From an uncultured Prevotella sp. (lineage in GTDB: Bacteria > Bacteroidota > Bacteroidia > Bacteroidales > Bacteroidaceae), in the NCBI GenBank assembly GCA_900315835.1, contig ONAR01000017.1, positions 62,001 to 126,000 on the forward strand: DNA of 64,000 nt, written 5' to 3'. A model generated the notes under the pieces. That model worked only from the letters and a program-made list of their open reading frames with translations. It had not been told where the DNA came from and made no database searches. Every line of letters starts with the position of its first letter. The stretch's first letter is position 1. Position numbers and translations under genes: made by a program. Positions 51,893 through 62,618 of the stretch are shown here, in pieces.

Positions 51893-51923
51893 CAAAGATA
51901 CAGTTTTTTTCATTGTTGACAAA
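51893..51923 (-). promoter_or_regulatory. Consensus promoter of the mscS-kdsA-kdsD operon
   Basis: Minus strand: TTTG at 51923-51920, exactly 19 bases, TATCTTTG at 51900-51893; ATG 23 bases later. Confidence 0.82.
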
Positions 51924-52014
51924 ATATTCTCCCCCGTTTTAGTGTTTCTATAAAAAGAAAGTGTTTATTTTGCAGTGTGAAACCAATCAATCATAAATGT
52001 TAACTGTTAAAGCT

Positions 52015-53202
52015 ATGAAAAAAGCATTGTTACTGTTGTCAGGATGCATCTTGTTGCTTGCAGCATGCAAGGGCGGCGGTCAAACTGACGGTTCGAAAAC
52101 GCTCTCAGGTTTGAATCCTGCCGACTTCGACTCGACCATCAACGGCAAGAAAACCGAGTTGGTCACCTTAACCAACAAAAATGGCATGGAGGTCTGTCTG
52201 ACGAATTATGGCGGCCGCATCGTTTCTATTACGGTGAAGGACAAGAACGGTAAGCCGACGGATGTTGTCTGCTCTTATGACAATATTCATCAGTATGCCG
52301 ATACCGTCAAATATGCTTCCGACTATGGTGCATCGGTAGGCCGCTATGCCAACCGCATCAAGGACGCGAAGCTCGTGGTAGGCGGCAAGACCTATCAGCT
52401 GACACCTAACGACAACGGCAACTGCCTCCACGGCGGTGCCAATACGGGATGGCAGCATAAGGTATATGACATCACGCAGCGTACCGATTCCTCGGTGACT
52501 TTTGCCCTCACGTCGCCCGACGGTGATAATGGCTTCCCCGGTACGGTGAAGGCTACTGCAACTTATACATTGAAGAGCGACAACACGCTTGACATCGTCT
52601 TCCGCGCTACTACTGACAAAGAGACCGTCGTCAATATGACCAACCACTCCTACTTCAACCTTAATGGCGACCTCACCACAGTATGCGACAACGAGGAAAT
52701 GTATATCAATGCCGACAAGTTCACGCCATCGGATGCCAAGTATATTCCAACGGGTGAGATCAAGCCGGTGGATGGCACCCCAATGGATTTCCGCAAGGCG
52801 CACGCCATTGGTAAGTACATCAACGACACGAAGTTTGATCAAATCAAGAATGCCGGAGGCTACGACCACAACTGGTGCCTCAACACGTTTAAGGATGGCA
52901 AGGGCAATGACAAGGTAGTTGCCGCAAGCCTTTACTCGCCGACGACCGGTATCTTGATGGAAGTCTATACCAATGAGCCTGGTATTCAGGTTTATACGGG
53001 TAACTTCCAAGGCACGGGCATTGCCTGCAAGCATGGTGTGAAATACCCGAAGCACGTCAGCGTCTGCTTCGAGAGCCAGAAGTATCCTGACTCACCTACG
53101 AAGATTGTGGCTAAGACAAAGGGCTGGGAACATTCCAATCCTTATCTGAAGCCCGGTGAAAAGTACTACAGCCATTTAGCTTATAAGTTCTCGGTGAAGT
53201 AA
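52015..53202 (+). CDS. galM: Aldose 1-epimerase (mutarotase) lipoprotein
   Basis: 395 residues. Lipoprotein signal KKALLLLSGCILLLAAC with lipobox Cys, then a galactose-mutarotase-fold domain: NYGGRIVSI, ASVGRYANRIKDA, CLHGG, catalytic His in VNMTNHSYFNL, and catalytic Glu in CFESQKYPDSP. It interconverts alpha and beta sugars in the periplasm before uptake. The ATG at 52015 is preferred over 51997 because it starts the signal peptide. A strong terminator follows. Confidence 0.93.
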   Translation: MKKALLLLSGCILLLAACKGGGQTDGSKTLSGLNPADFDSTINGKKTELVTLTNKNGMEVCLTNYGGRIVSITVKDKNGKPTDVVCSYDNIHQYADTVKYASDYGASVGRYANRIKDAKLVVGGKTYQLTPNDNGNCLHGGANTGWQHKVYDITQRTDSSVTFALTSPDGDNGFPGTVKATATYTLKSDNTLDIVFRATTDKETVVNMTNHSYFNLNGDLTTVCDNEEMYINADKFTPSDAKYIPTGEIKPVDGTPMDFRKAHAIGKYINDTKFDQIKNAGGYDHNWCLNTFKDGKGNDKVVAASLYSPTTGILMEVYTNEPGIQVYTGNFQGTGIACKHGVKYPKHVSVCFESQKYPDSPTKIVAKTKGWEHSNPYLKPGEKYYSHLAYKFSVK

Positions 53203-53226
53203 TCAGTTAAGTAGGTTACATTAAAT

Positions 53227-53273
53227 AACCCGCCCGACGCACATCATCTTGGATGTCATCGGGCGGGTTTTCT
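53227..53273 (+). terminator. Terminator after galM
   Basis: AACCCGCCCGA (53227-53237) pairs with TCGGGCGGGTT (53259-53269), followed by TTTCTT. It lies between convergent genes and may serve both strands. Confidence 0.85.
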
Positions 53274-53347
53274 TATTGTCGGCTGAAGGCTGCAATCCTC
53301 TCGCAGACGTCAGCTTGAATTACATCGTAGTGTCGTTTGCTTCAGGC

Positions 53348-54781
53348 TTATGCACCGTGGAACATGTAGTTCTTCATGGTGTCTTGCGTGAGGCGGGTGA
53401 AGAGTTCGAGCGTCAGCTGGTCGGCCACCTCGAGGGCATGGTTGAGCAACTGGTCGCTGAAGTTCTGCAGCAGGTCGGCAGCCTCCATGGGCTTATCCTT
53501 ATACAGTTCCAGGTACTTGGCCTCGAACTCGCGCTGCCGCTGGTCGTTCTCTGCCTCGAGCTTAGCATAGGTCTCCTTCACCAGAGGGGCATAGGCGTTG
53601 TAGTTGGTCATGGCCAGCGTCATCACCTTACGGAATTTCCAATATGCTGAGTCGTCGGAGCAGTGGTTGTCGCCGATGCTGTAAGCCTTCGGGAAATGGC
53701 GAATACCCTGATAGATAGGCAGGAAGACGCCGAGGTCGGCCATACCGTTGGCCACGTAGGTGATGTGTCCGATGGCGTCGGGGAGCCAAGGACGCACCTG
53801 CATCAGATGGGTCTGCGTGGTGCGGAAGATAGACACCGGGCGCCAAGGCTCGTGACCGTTGTTGTGGAGATAGGGGTCGTGGTCGGTGCCGTCGTAGTGG
53901 AAACGGAAGGCGCGACGCAGTTCGGCGATGCCGATATGACCGCTGTCAGGCTTAGCGTAGACGGGGAAATTGTTGACGTTGACATCCTGCTTCATGGAAG
54001 GTGTGAACAGCCCCTGCAAGCCCCATACGCGGGTGTAGTTGTAGGTGTGGTCGGCAATGTCGTCCTTGGAGTAAGCCGTGTGGAAGTCGAACTTACCGGC
54101 CTTGGGATCCCACAGTCCGTTCTTCTCGGCAAACGTCAGCAGGTCCTTGTCGGCAAGGTAATTCTCCGTGTCGTCGGGGTCATAGTCGCGGAAACGGCTC
54201 TGGTTGCCGGTGACGAAATACTTGTCGTTGGGAATGCGGCAGGCCAGCCAATGGTGACCGCAGGCGTTCTCGAGGTACCATGTTTCCTTGTTGTCGATGA
54301 AACCGATACCGAAGCCCTCAGCCGAACCATATTTCTCAATCATAGCGCCTAAACGCTCGACGCCCTCACGCGCCGTGTGGATATAGGGCAGTACCGTGTT
54401 GTAGGTGCAGTTCTCGGCCAAACCATTGGCTACGTAGGGGTCGAACTGCAGTGCTTTCTCCGAACTGAAGATGGTCTCGGTAGAGCTCTCGCCCACGCCG
54501 GCACTGTTGAAGCCTGCACTTCCCCATTCGTGGTGATACTGATAGTCGGGTAGGGCGGTGTAGCCCAGACGGTGCTTTGGCAACGGGCAACGGAAAGCGC
54601 TGTCGTCGGCGACAAATTCCTCAGGACCATTCTCGGTCTCTTCGAAGACGAGCCAGTTCTTGCAACGCATTGCGTCGAAGTCCTCAGAGCGGGCGTAGAT
54701 GCGTGAGCCGTCGCCCGTCAAATCCCCTCCGACAACGATGGTCGTGCACTCGGAGAGGTTTGAATTTTTTTCCTTTACCAT
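53348..54781 (-). CDS. C69-family dipeptidase
   Basis: A 477-residue Ntn-hydrolase peptidase. The likely N-terminal nucleophile is Cys12 in SECTTIVVGGDLTGDGSRIYAR, giving a short propeptide and no clear signal sequence. Other family marks are GVGESSTET and ENACGHHWLACRIP. C69 enzymes split dipeptides. It lies 70 bases after the helicase gene's stop side and is transcribed in the other direction from galM, toward the shared terminator. Confidence 0.9.
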   Translation of the reverse strand: MVKEKNSNLSECTTIVVGGDLTGDGSRIYARSEDFDAMRCKNWLVFEETENGPEEFVADDSAFRCPLPKHRLGYTALPDYQYHHEWGSAGFNSAGVGESSTETIFSSEKALQFDPYVANGLAENCTYNTVLPYIHTAREGVERLGAMIEKYGSAEGFGIGFIDNKETWYLENACGHHWLACRIPNDKYFVTGNQSRFRDYDPDDTENYLADKDLLTFAEKNGLWDPKAGKFDFHTAYSKDDIADHTYNYTRVWGLQGLFTPSMKQDVNVNNFPVYAKPDSGHIGIAELRRAFRFHYDGTDHDPYLHNNGHEPWRPVSIFRTTQTHLMQVRPWLPDAIGHITYVANGMADLGVFLPIYQGIRHFPKAYSIGDNHCSDDSAYWKFRKVMTLAMTNYNAYAPLVKETYAKLEAENDQRQREFEAKYLELYKDKPMEAADLLQNFSDQLLNHALEVADQLTLELFTRLTQDTMKNYMFHGA

Positions 54782-54851
54782 AATTATTAAGATTTAGAGA
54801 TGTATGCTGATTACTTATTTCAGCGGTTGCTGTTGCTGCTTCAGCGACCTG

Positions 54852-56543
54852 CTATTTCTTTCCCAGCGACCGAATCCAGCGCAGGGGGTGCTTGAGGATG
54901 TTGGAGATGCCGCTCTTTGTCTCAGCGGGTGCTGCGGCGCTCTTCTGCTGTCCTTTGCCCTTTGCCTGCGGGGCACCGGCATGTGACTGCTGACCACGCT
55001 GCTTGTCGGCGAACTTGTGGCGGCTGCGCTGACGGCGTGCCTTCTCCTGAGGCGTATCTGATGTAGCGTTGTTGGCGTTTGCCGGATTGTTGGGCGTGGC
55101 AGCTGCATTGGCATTGCGGCGGTGACCATGACGGCGGTTATTCTTCTGCTGACCATTGGTTGCAGCAGACTGGCTGTTGGCGTCGGTCGACTGGCCATTG
55201 GCAGCTTGACCATTCCGCTTTTTCTGACCATTCCCTTGCTGCTTCTGCCCATTGCCTTGCGCATCCTGCGCCTTCCCTTCCTCGGGCGAGCGACGGTTGC
55301 GGTTGCGCTGCTTGCTGTCGCGGTGGGCGGTGTTGTCGCGGTCTTTACGACGGCGGCTCTTGGCGCTTGTCTTACCAGGCCGCTTCGAAGTGGTGTATTC
55401 AGGACCCTCGCCACACTCTGCGGGCAGCGGATTCTTCGTAATCTCCTTGTCAAGGAACTTCTCAATCTGATGGAAAGCGAACATGTCGTCCTCGTTGACG
55501 AAGGTGATGGCGACACCGTCGCGGTCAGCGCGCGCTGTGCGGCCGATGCGGTGGACATAGTCTTCGGCATCATGGGGCACATCGTAGTTGATGACCATTG
55601 CGATGTCGTCGATGTCGATGCCTCGGGCAAGGATGTCGGTGGCCACCAACACATCAATCTGACCGCTCTTGAACTTGAACATCATCTCATCGCGCTGCGC
55701 CTGATCGAGGTCGGAGTGCATCTCACCGCTGTTGATCTTCATCCGCAGCAGGGCCTGGTTGATTTGCTTCACCTTCATCTTACTGCCCGAGAAGATGATG
55801 ACGCGCTTCAGGTCACCGGCCTTGAAAATCTCCTTGATAATCTGAAGCTTCTGCGTCTCGTAGCAGATGTAGGCGCTCTGTTGAATTTTCTCAGCGGGCT
55901 TGCTGACGGCGAGCTTTACCTCGACGGGGTTCTTGAGCAGGTTCTGCGCCATCTTCTCGATATCTTTCGGCATGGTGGCCGAGAACATAATGGTCTGACA
56001 GTCTTTCGGCAGTTTGGAGGCAATCTTCATGATGTCGTCGGAGAAACCCATGTCGAGCATACGGTCGGCCTCGTCGAGTACGAAGAAGCTCACCTTTGAC
56101 AGGTCGATGTTGCCCATGCTGATGTGGGAGATGAGTCGGCCAGGGGTGGCGATGATAACGTCGGCGCCGAGGCGCATGCTCTTCATTTCCTGATCATAGC
56201 GGTTGCCGTCGTTGCCGCCATACACAGCGACGCTCGATACGTCGGGCAGGTAATAAGCAAAGCCCTGCATGGCTTGGTCAATCTGCTGCGCCAGTTCACG
56301 CGTCGGCGACATCACGACGCAGTTGACAGCGTCCTTGGGGTAGTTGCCGCTGTCGAGTTTAGAGAGAATGGGCAGCAGATAGGCGGCTGTCTTACCGGTG
56401 CCGGTCTGAGCTACGCCTAAAACGTCGCGGCCTTCCAATATAGGGGGTATACAGTTTTCCTGAATAGGGGTACATTCCTCAAAGCGCATGTCGTAGAGTG
56501 CGTCGAGAATGTTGTCAGTCAAGTCTAAATCTTCAAATTTCAT
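54852..56543 (-). CDS. DEAD-box RNA helicase (RhlE-like)
   Basis: 563 residues. The helicase core (1-375) has AQTGTGKTAAYLLP (motif I), PTRELAQQ (Ia), VLDEADRMLDMGF (II, DEAD), SATMP (III), VATDILARGIDIDD and HRIGRTARA (VI). The last about 190 residues are a low-complexity tail rich in Asn, Gln, Gly, Lys and Arg (repeats such as NGQK and NNA) ending SLGKK; such tails bind RNA or form condensates. It unwinds RNA in ribosome assembly or mRNA decay. Confidence 0.93.
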   Translation of the reverse strand: MKFEDLDLTDNILDALYDMRFEECTPIQENCIPPILEGRDVLGVAQTGTGKTAAYLLPILSKLDSGNYPKDAVNCVVMSPTRELAQQIDQAMQGFAYYLPDVSSVAVYGGNDGNRYDQEMKSMRLGADVIIATPGRLISHISMGNIDLSKVSFFVLDEADRMLDMGFSDDIMKIASKLPKDCQTIMFSATMPKDIEKMAQNLLKNPVEVKLAVSKPAEKIQQSAYICYETQKLQIIKEIFKAGDLKRVIIFSGSKMKVKQINQALLRMKINSGEMHSDLDQAQRDEMMFKFKSGQIDVLVATDILARGIDIDDIAMVINYDVPHDAEDYVHRIGRTARADRDGVAITFVNEDDMFAFHQIEKFLDKEITKNPLPAECGEGPEYTTSKRPGKTSAKSRRRKDRDNTAHRDSKQRNRNRRSPEEGKAQDAQGNGQKQQGNGQKKRNGQAANGQSTDANSQSAATNGQQKNNRRHGHRRNANAAATPNNPANANNATSDTPQEKARRQRSRHKFADKQRGQQSHAGAPQAKGKGQQKSAAAPAETKSGISNILKHPLRWIRSLGKK

Positions 56544-56603
56544 AATCTTTTCTTTTGTTGAGTGGTTGCCGGTCGGTAGGGCCGTATCCGACCGTTGACA
56601 TAA

Positions 56604-57878
56604 TTAGTTGGGCGCTTTCGTATAGCAGAAGAGGGCCACGAGGACGAAGACGATGTTGGGCATCCACGCGGCCAACATGGCGGGGAAGCCGGCATTGATG
56701 GCCAGCGTAGCCGAAACCGTCTGGAACAGGATGTAGGCAGCCGACAGCGCCAGGCCGATGCCTAAGTAAAGCCCCATGCCGCCCTTACGCTTGCGGGCCG
56801 ACAGCGAGGCGCCGATGATGGTAAGGATGAAAGAGGCGAATGAAGAGGCGATGCGGTTGTGGTATTCCACCTCATATTGCACCACATTGCCCGAGCCGCG
56901 GTTGATTTGCTTCGAGATATACTCCTTCAGTTCCGGCGACGTGAAGGTCTCCTGCTGGCCCTTCGAATACACCAGGTCGGTGGGCTCCATCTGAATGAGC
57001 GAGTCCTTCTGCGTTCCACTGGTGATTTGCTCCCTCAGTCCCCGCAACTGCCTCAGCTTCCAGTTGCTCAGCTTCCAGTGGTATTTGGCATCGGCGATGG
57101 TGTCGTATTGTGCCTCCATGGCGGTGAGGTGAGACACGAGCTTCTTATCCTCAAACTTATCGAGGCAGAAGCCGTAGCCGCGTTTGGCGTTGTTGTCGTA
57201 GTGCTGGATGTAGGCAATGACGCCCGGTGCCACCTGCAGTTGGACATTCTCAGCCGACGTATTCTTCTTTTTGTTCTTATAGAGCGTCTCGAAGTTCTGC
57301 TTGATGACCGACCCATGAGGTATGACATAAGCAGAGAGATAATAAGACAGACCCGATATCAGCACGCAGGTGAACATGTAGGGCCGGAGCAAGCGGCGGA
57401 AGGAGATGCCCGTGGCCATCATGGCGATAATCTCGGAGTTGCCGGCCATCTTCGAGGTGAAGAAGATGACGGAGATGAAGACGAACAGTGCACTGAAGAG
57501 GTTGGCGTAGTAGGGAATGAAGTTGGCGTAATAGTCGAAGACGATGGCGCGCAACGGTGCATGGTATTGCGTGAACTTCGCCAGGTTCTCATTGATGTCG
57601 AATACAATGGAGATGCTGATAATCAGTGCAATAGACAGTACATAGGTGCTGATGAACTTGCCGATGATGTAGCGGTCGATGCGCTTGATGTAGCGGAAGG
57701 GGTTGAGGTATCTAAGGAAGCTCAGCCGCTTGGCCGTCCACTTGGCGCAACGCTGCAGCAGACGGGTGTGCACCTCTATCCAGCGGAAGAAGCGGTGGAG
57801 CCATGCCGGGTGGCGGGAGAGCCACCGCATGACCTTAAAGTAATGTCTGTGCTTGCGTATCTTGTTATAGCTTTTCAT
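56604..57878 (-). CDS. LptF/LptG-family LPS-transport permease
   Basis: 424 residues from MKSYNK, with basic N-terminus, three helices near 50-150, a periplasmic beta-jellyroll middle (about 165-300), and three C-terminal helices. This matches YjgP/YjgQ (LptF or LptG); which one cannot be decided. It passes LPS from LptB2FG to LptC. The ATG at 57878 overlaps the tgt stop by 4 bases; a start at 57917 would lie inside tgt. Confidence 0.87.
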   Translation of the reverse strand: MKSYNKIRKHRHYFKVMRWLSRHPAWLHRFFRWIEVHTRLLQRCAKWTAKRLSFLRYLNPFRYIKRIDRYIIGKFISTYVLSIALIISISIVFDINENLAKFTQYHAPLRAIVFDYYANFIPYYANLFSALFVFISVIFFTSKMAGNSEIIAMMATGISFRRLLRPYMFTCVLISGLSYYLSAYVIPHGSVIKQNFETLYKNKKKNTSAENVQLQVAPGVIAYIQHYDNNAKRGYGFCLDKFEDKKLVSHLTAMEAQYDTIADAKYHWKLSNWKLRQLRGLREQITSGTQKDSLIQMEPTDLVYSKGQQETFTSPELKEYISKQINRGSGNVVQYEVEYHNRIASSFASFILTIIGASLSARKRKGGMGLYLGIGLALSAAYILFQTVSATLAINAGFPAMLAAWMPNIVFVLVALFCYTKAPN

Positions 57879-58998
57879 CTTCTCTTTCCCAATTGATCGA
57901 TGATGCCGCTCTTCCACTTCACGAAGTCGCCCTGCTCAATATGGGAGCGGGCATCGCCGACGAGCCTCAGGTAGAAGGCCAGGTTGTGGATGCTGGCAAT
58001 CTGCATGGCGAGCAGTTCACCCGCCTTGAAGAGATGGTGGAGGTAGGCCTTGGTCGTGATGCGGTCGATTTCGCAGCCGTTGGGGTCGAGCGGCGAGAAG
58101 TCCATCTCCCATTTCTTGTTTCTCATGTTCATCGTACCCTCGTAGGTGAAGAGCATGGCGTTGCGGCCGTTGCGTGTAGGCATGACGCAGTCGAACATAT
58201 CCACGCCTCGCTCGATGCCCTCGAGGATGTTTTGCGGCGTACCGACACCCATGAGGTAGCGCGGCTTGTCTTTGGGCAGGATGGCGTTGACCACCTCAAT
58301 CATCTCATACATCGTCTCAGTTGGCTCGCCGACAGCCAGTCCGCCGATAGCGTTGCCGTCAGCACCCTTGTCGGCTACGAACTTCGCCGCTTCCTGCCGG
58401 AGATCCTTGTAGGTGCAGCCCTGAACGATGGGGAAGAGGCTCTGATGGTAGCCGTAGAGCGGCTCGGTCTCGTTGAAACGTTTGATGCACCGGTCGAGCC
58501 AGCGCTGGGTCAGTCCGAGGCTCTTCTTGGCGTAAGCGTAGTCGCTTTTACCCGGCGGGCACTCGTCGAGGGCCATCATGATGTCGGCGCCGATGATGCG
58601 CTCGGTATCCATCACATTCTCCGGCGTGAAGAAATGCTTCGAGCCGTCGATATGCGACCTGAACTCACAACCCTCCTCGCGCAGCTTGCGGATGCCGGTG
58701 AGCGAGAACACCTGGAAGCCGCCGCTGTCGGTGAGGATGGGACGCTCCCAACCATTGAAGCCATGCAGTCCACCGGCTGCCCGCAGCACCTCGAGGCCCG
58801 GCCGCAGGTAGAGGTGATAGGTGTTGCCGAGAATGATCTGCGCCTTCACCTGCTCACGCAACTCGCTGAAATGCACGCCTTTCACTGCGCCGCAGGTACC
58901 TACTGGCATGAAGATGGGGGTGAGTATCTGTCCATGGTCGGTGGTGATGACGCCGGAGCGCGCATCAGAGTAGGGGTCGTTGTGTTGAACTTCGAATT

Positions 58999-59002
<4 letters not shown>
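57875..59002 (-). CDS. tgt: Queuine tRNA-ribosyltransferase (Tgt)
   Basis: 375 residues. Exchanges guanine 34 for preQ1 in queuosine tRNAs. Catalytic Asp in ILTDSGGFQVFSL and the second Asp in DMFDCVMPTRNGRNA are present. The usual zinc motif CxCxxC before the AYLxHLF helix is not: the region reads DPNGCEIDRITTKAYL with only Cys310, although the later His (ASIHNL) is kept. Start and stop overlap lon (ATGA) and lptF/G, so the three are one operon. Confidence 0.94.
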
Positions 59003-61488
<2,486 letters not shown>

Positions 61489-61557
61489 CTTTTGCTTACT
61501 GATAGTCTATTATATATAAGGTGTAAAGTCAATGCAGCCCATCGGCCACAATTTGTG

Positions 61558-61565
61558 CAAAGTTA
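61558..61565 (-). promoter_or_regulatory. -7 box of lon (TAACTTTG)
   Basis: Minus-strand TAnnTTTG match, 70 bases before the lon ATG, with a weak TTG 18 bases upstream. Confidence 0.5.
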
Positions 61566-61608
61566 CAAAGAATATACTAAAAACAAGCATTCTTACGTTG
61601 GAAATAAT

Positions 61609-62310
61609 ATGGGAGACTGCTTTAACTTCAAAAAATTCAGCCTTCGTCAGGATCGCTGCGCGATGAAGGTGGGTACCGACGGCGTGCTGCTTGGTGCGTG
61701 GGCCGTTGGCGGTCAGCGCATCCTCGACATAGGCTCAGGAACGGGGCTCATTGCGCTGATGATGGCGCAGCGCTTCCCCGAGGCGACGGTCGATGGGGTG
61801 GAGATGGATGAGGAGGCTGTGGCGCAGTCGCGCGAGAACGTGGCGGCCTCGCCGATGGCCGGTCGTGTGGTGATTCATGGTGCACGGCTGCAGGAGTATG
61901 AGCCTGTGGCGCCGTATGATGCGATGGTGACCAATCCGCCGTTTTTTGTCAATGCGCTCAAAGCTCCTGAAGCCCAACGCAATATGGCACGCCATGCGGT
62001 GGAGCTGACGGCCAATGACATCTTCGACTTTGCCGCACGGTGGCTGACGGAGGAGGGCCAACTTTCCGCCGTCATTCCTATGGACTGCCTCGATGACTAC
62101 GAGATGACTGCGGCGCTGCACGGTTTCTTCCTCTCGCGGCTCTACAACGTGCGCACCAAGGCAACGAAGCCGCCGAAGCGATGCCTTGTCAGTTTCTCGC
62201 CCACACGCCCCACCACGTTCGACACGCATACCGTGGCCCTGCAAGCGGCCGACGGACAGCCGACGCCGTGGTATCAGCAATTGACCCGCGAGTTCTATTT
62301 GAAATTGTAG
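61609..62310 (+). CDS. trmN6: tRNA1(Val) A37 N6-methyltransferase
   Basis: A 233-residue YfiC-type methyltransferase. It starts GDCFNFKKFSLRQDRCAMKVGTDGVLLGAW, the family hallmark, then has SAM motif ILDIGSGTGLIAL and the catalytic NPPF (VTNPPFF). The ATG at 61609 is chosen because the family hallmark begins there; the frame upstream overlaps lon. Modifies m6A37 of tRNA-Val. Confidence 0.92.
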   Translation: MGDCFNFKKFSLRQDRCAMKVGTDGVLLGAWAVGGQRILDIGSGTGLIALMMAQRFPEATVDGVEMDEEAVAQSRENVAASPMAGRVVIHGARLQEYEPVAPYDAMVTNPPFFVNALKAPEAQRNMARHAVELTANDIFDFAARWLTEEGQLSAVIPMDCLDDYEMTAALHGFFLSRLYNVRTKATKPPKRCLVSFSPTRPTTFDTHTVALQAADGQPTPWYQQLTREFYLKL

Positions 62311-62327
62311 ATGGATCATATCGCGTC

Positions 62328-62346
62328 GCGATAGCTATGGTATCGC
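62328..62346. repeat. Single 22-bp-family hairpin repeat, inverted
   Basis: GCGATAGCTATGGTATCGC: the reverse complement of the array unit core, flanked by another TATCGCG. Third locus of the family. Confidence 0.85.
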
Positions 62347-62380
62347 GAGCCCTATGATTGATGAGATGAGGTATGGACAT

Positions 62381-62471
62381 AAAAAAAGCGATTACCTTCA
62401 CAGGCCACCGCTCCAAATCTTCAATAGGTATTAGTTACGTCTAAGGCAAAAAGATTGTTTTCAGGATAACG
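62381..62471 (-). ncRNA. Predicted about 90-nt small RNA
   Basis: A consensus promoter (62476-62506) points left and is followed about 60 bases later by a terminator hairpin: GCGGTGGCC pairs with GGTAATCGC (with wobble pairs and one mismatch) around a TGTGAA loop at 62388-62411, then seven T. No start codon with a useful frame lies in between. I do not recognise the RNA family; it is not SRP RNA or a tRNA. Confidence 0.6.
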
Positions 62472-62475
62472 ATGA

Positions 62476-62506
62476 CAAAGATAGTGCTTTATTTTGAAAC
62501 GTCAAA
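62476..62506 (-). promoter_or_regulatory. Consensus promoter of the predicted small RNA
   Basis: Minus strand: TTTG at 62506-62503, exactly 19 bases, TATCTTTG at 62483-62476. It equals the best promoters in the window. Confidence 0.8.
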
Positions 62507-62556
62507 ATTTATTTCAATTTATTTTTCGAAAAACGTTATTTTCCATAATTATTCCT

Positions 62557-62564
62557 TAATTTTG
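62557..62564 (+). promoter_or_regulatory. -7 box of the GH2 gene (TAATTTTG)
   Basis: Exact TAnnTTTG match, 54 bases before the ATG at 62619; no clear -33. Confidence 0.55.
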
Positions 62565-62618
62565 CAAATGAAGAAGGCTTAAATGTCAAACCCATATTAC
62601 AAAATTCCTATTACAAAG

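Larger units (their letters stand above)
62311..62618. other. Intergenic region between trmN6 and GH2 gene
   Basis: 308 bases: one copy of the 22-bp hairpin repeat, a predicted minus-strand small RNA with promoter and terminator, and the plus-strand -7 box of the GH2 gene. Confidence 0.75.
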
